From the NCBI RefSeq assembly GCF_000300855.1, contig NZ_ALJF01000003.1, forward strand, positions 1 through 64,000: a DNA stretch of 64,000 nucleotides. Reading direction: 5' to 3'. Below are positions 63,537 to 64,000 of this stretch, in pieces. Origin of the DNA: Agrobacterium albertimagni AOL15. Its GTDB lineage: Bacteria > Pseudomonadota > Alphaproteobacteria > Rhizobiales > Rhizobiaceae. Position 1 is the first letter of the stretch. Each line of letters starts with the position of its first letter. Under the pieces are notes generated by a model that saw only the letters and a program-made list of their open reading frames with translations, did not search any database and was not told the origin of the DNA. Both the position numbers and the translations under genes were made by a program.

Positions 63537-64000
63537 ATGAAGCTCAAAGACTTTGCCAGAGAGATCGGATTGTCACCGACCACAGTCAGCCGCGCGCTGA
63601 GTGGCTATCCGGAGGTAAGCGCCTCCACCCGCACACGGGTGATGGAAGAAGCCGCACGTCTCGGTTATCGGCCTAACATCAATGCGGTCCGGCTTGCGAC
63701 GGGTCGGGCCGGCGCGATCGGCGTGGTCATGACAAGGGCGGGCGACTACCAGTTCTCCGAATTCATCAGCGGCATGGCCGACCGCCTGAGCAGCGAGGAC
63801 ACCGACATCCTGATCACGCCGATGATCGGGCACGATCCCGGCGACGAATTGCAGCTCTACCGCAGACTGGCCGAGAGCCGTCGTCTCGATGCTGTCGTCA
63901 TCCACTCGCCCATGCCGAATGACCCGCGCATCGCTCTGCTTGAGAGATTGAAGCTGCCCTTCATCGTCCATGGTCGCTCCGTGACCGATGTGCCGCATGC
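63537..64000 (+). CDS. LacI family transcriptional regulator (3' end outside window)
   Basis: The first 154 residues are visible and the gene runs off the window. The N-terminal LacI helix-turn-helix and hinge are clear (MKLKDFAREIGLSPTTVSRA, LSGYPEVSASTRTRVMEEAA, GYRPNINAVRL), followed by the start of the periplasmic-binding-like core (GAIGVVMTRAGDYQFSEFIS). It is divergent from the thuA-like operon and probably represses it; similar to ThuR/AglR-type regulators. Confidence 0.93.
   Translation, partial: MKLKDFAREIGLSPTTVSRALSGYPEVSASTRTRVMEEAARLGYRPNINAVRLATGRAGAIGVVMTRAGDYQFSEFISGMADRLSSEDTDILITPMIGHDPGDELQLYRRLAESRRLDAVVIHSPMPNDPRIALLERLKLPFIVHGRSVTDVPH

Overview
The window looks like chromosomal DNA of a high-GC alphaproteobacterium, most likely a member of the Rhizobiaceae (Rhizobium, Agrobacterium, Ensifer and relatives). 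The indications are the EcfG/NepR/PhyR general stress module with two NepR-like proteins, the rhizobial iol gene order with a kinase-DUF2090 fusion IolC, a ScfR-type regulator divergent from pccB, several polyamine-type ABC transporters, and palindromic intergenic repeats typical of rhizobia. Genus and species cannot be decided from this sequence. No rRNA, tRNA, CRISPR array, prophage or insertion sequence was seen.

Layout. 1-7.8 kb: end of a polyamine-type ABC transporter operon (two permeases, binding protein), a beta-lactamase-fold hydrolase, two tandem amidohydrolases and a TetR regulator. 7.8-11.2 kb: an IclR-controlled cluster (amidohydrolase-2 lactonase, BDH2-like dehydrogenase, FAH-family hydrolase) resembling the non-phosphorylative L-fucose/L-rhamnose route. 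11.3-15.1 kb: a HigBA-type toxin-antitoxin pair and pntAB. 15.3-23.2 kb: the general stress response region, with EcfG, two NepR-like anti-sigma factors, PhyR, an HWE kinase, a single-domain receiver, a Crp/Fnr regulator and small stress proteins. Six exact GGAAC-N16-CGTT promoters and one TGTT variant lie here. 23.3-26.8 kb: a Rieske-type oxygenase split over two genes, with a pseudo-acylphosphatase, a GST and a 2-hydroxyacid dehydrogenase. 27-43 kb: valine/propionate catabolism (3-hydroxyisobutyryl-CoA hydrolase, ScfR/PccR-like regulator, PccB, PccA, methylmalonyl-CoA mutase), interrupted by a foreign-looking KAP NTPase gene, small DUF genes and a ParDE-type pair, followed by a GMC oxidoreductase. 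43-51.4 kb: an agmatinase-family ureohydrolase with an ABC transporter operon (split by a toxin-antitoxin module whose toxin gene is frameshifted), a LysR regulator and an aminotransferase. 51.4-53.2 kb: a flavoprotein and a DUF3833 protein. 53.3-61.3 kb: myo-inositol catabolism iolB, iolE, iolD, iolC, iolR and iolG. 61.3-64 kb: a Gfo/Idh oxidoreductase and ThuA-like pair divergent from a truncated LacI-family regulator.

How it fits together. Most of the window is a set of substrate-specific catabolic islands, each with its own local regulator (TetR, IclR, ScfR, LysR, RpiR/IolR, LacI), around a core stress-response switch. The most unusual part is 23.3-25.8 kb. There the catalytic-iron oxygenase subunit has lost its Rieske cluster loops, and a divergent neighbouring gene supplies a Rieske domain whose own catalytic site is degenerate. 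A GST-like gene follows it. This matches, at the level of architecture, the NdmC/NdmD/NdmE N7-demethylase of caffeine-degrading Pseudomonas.
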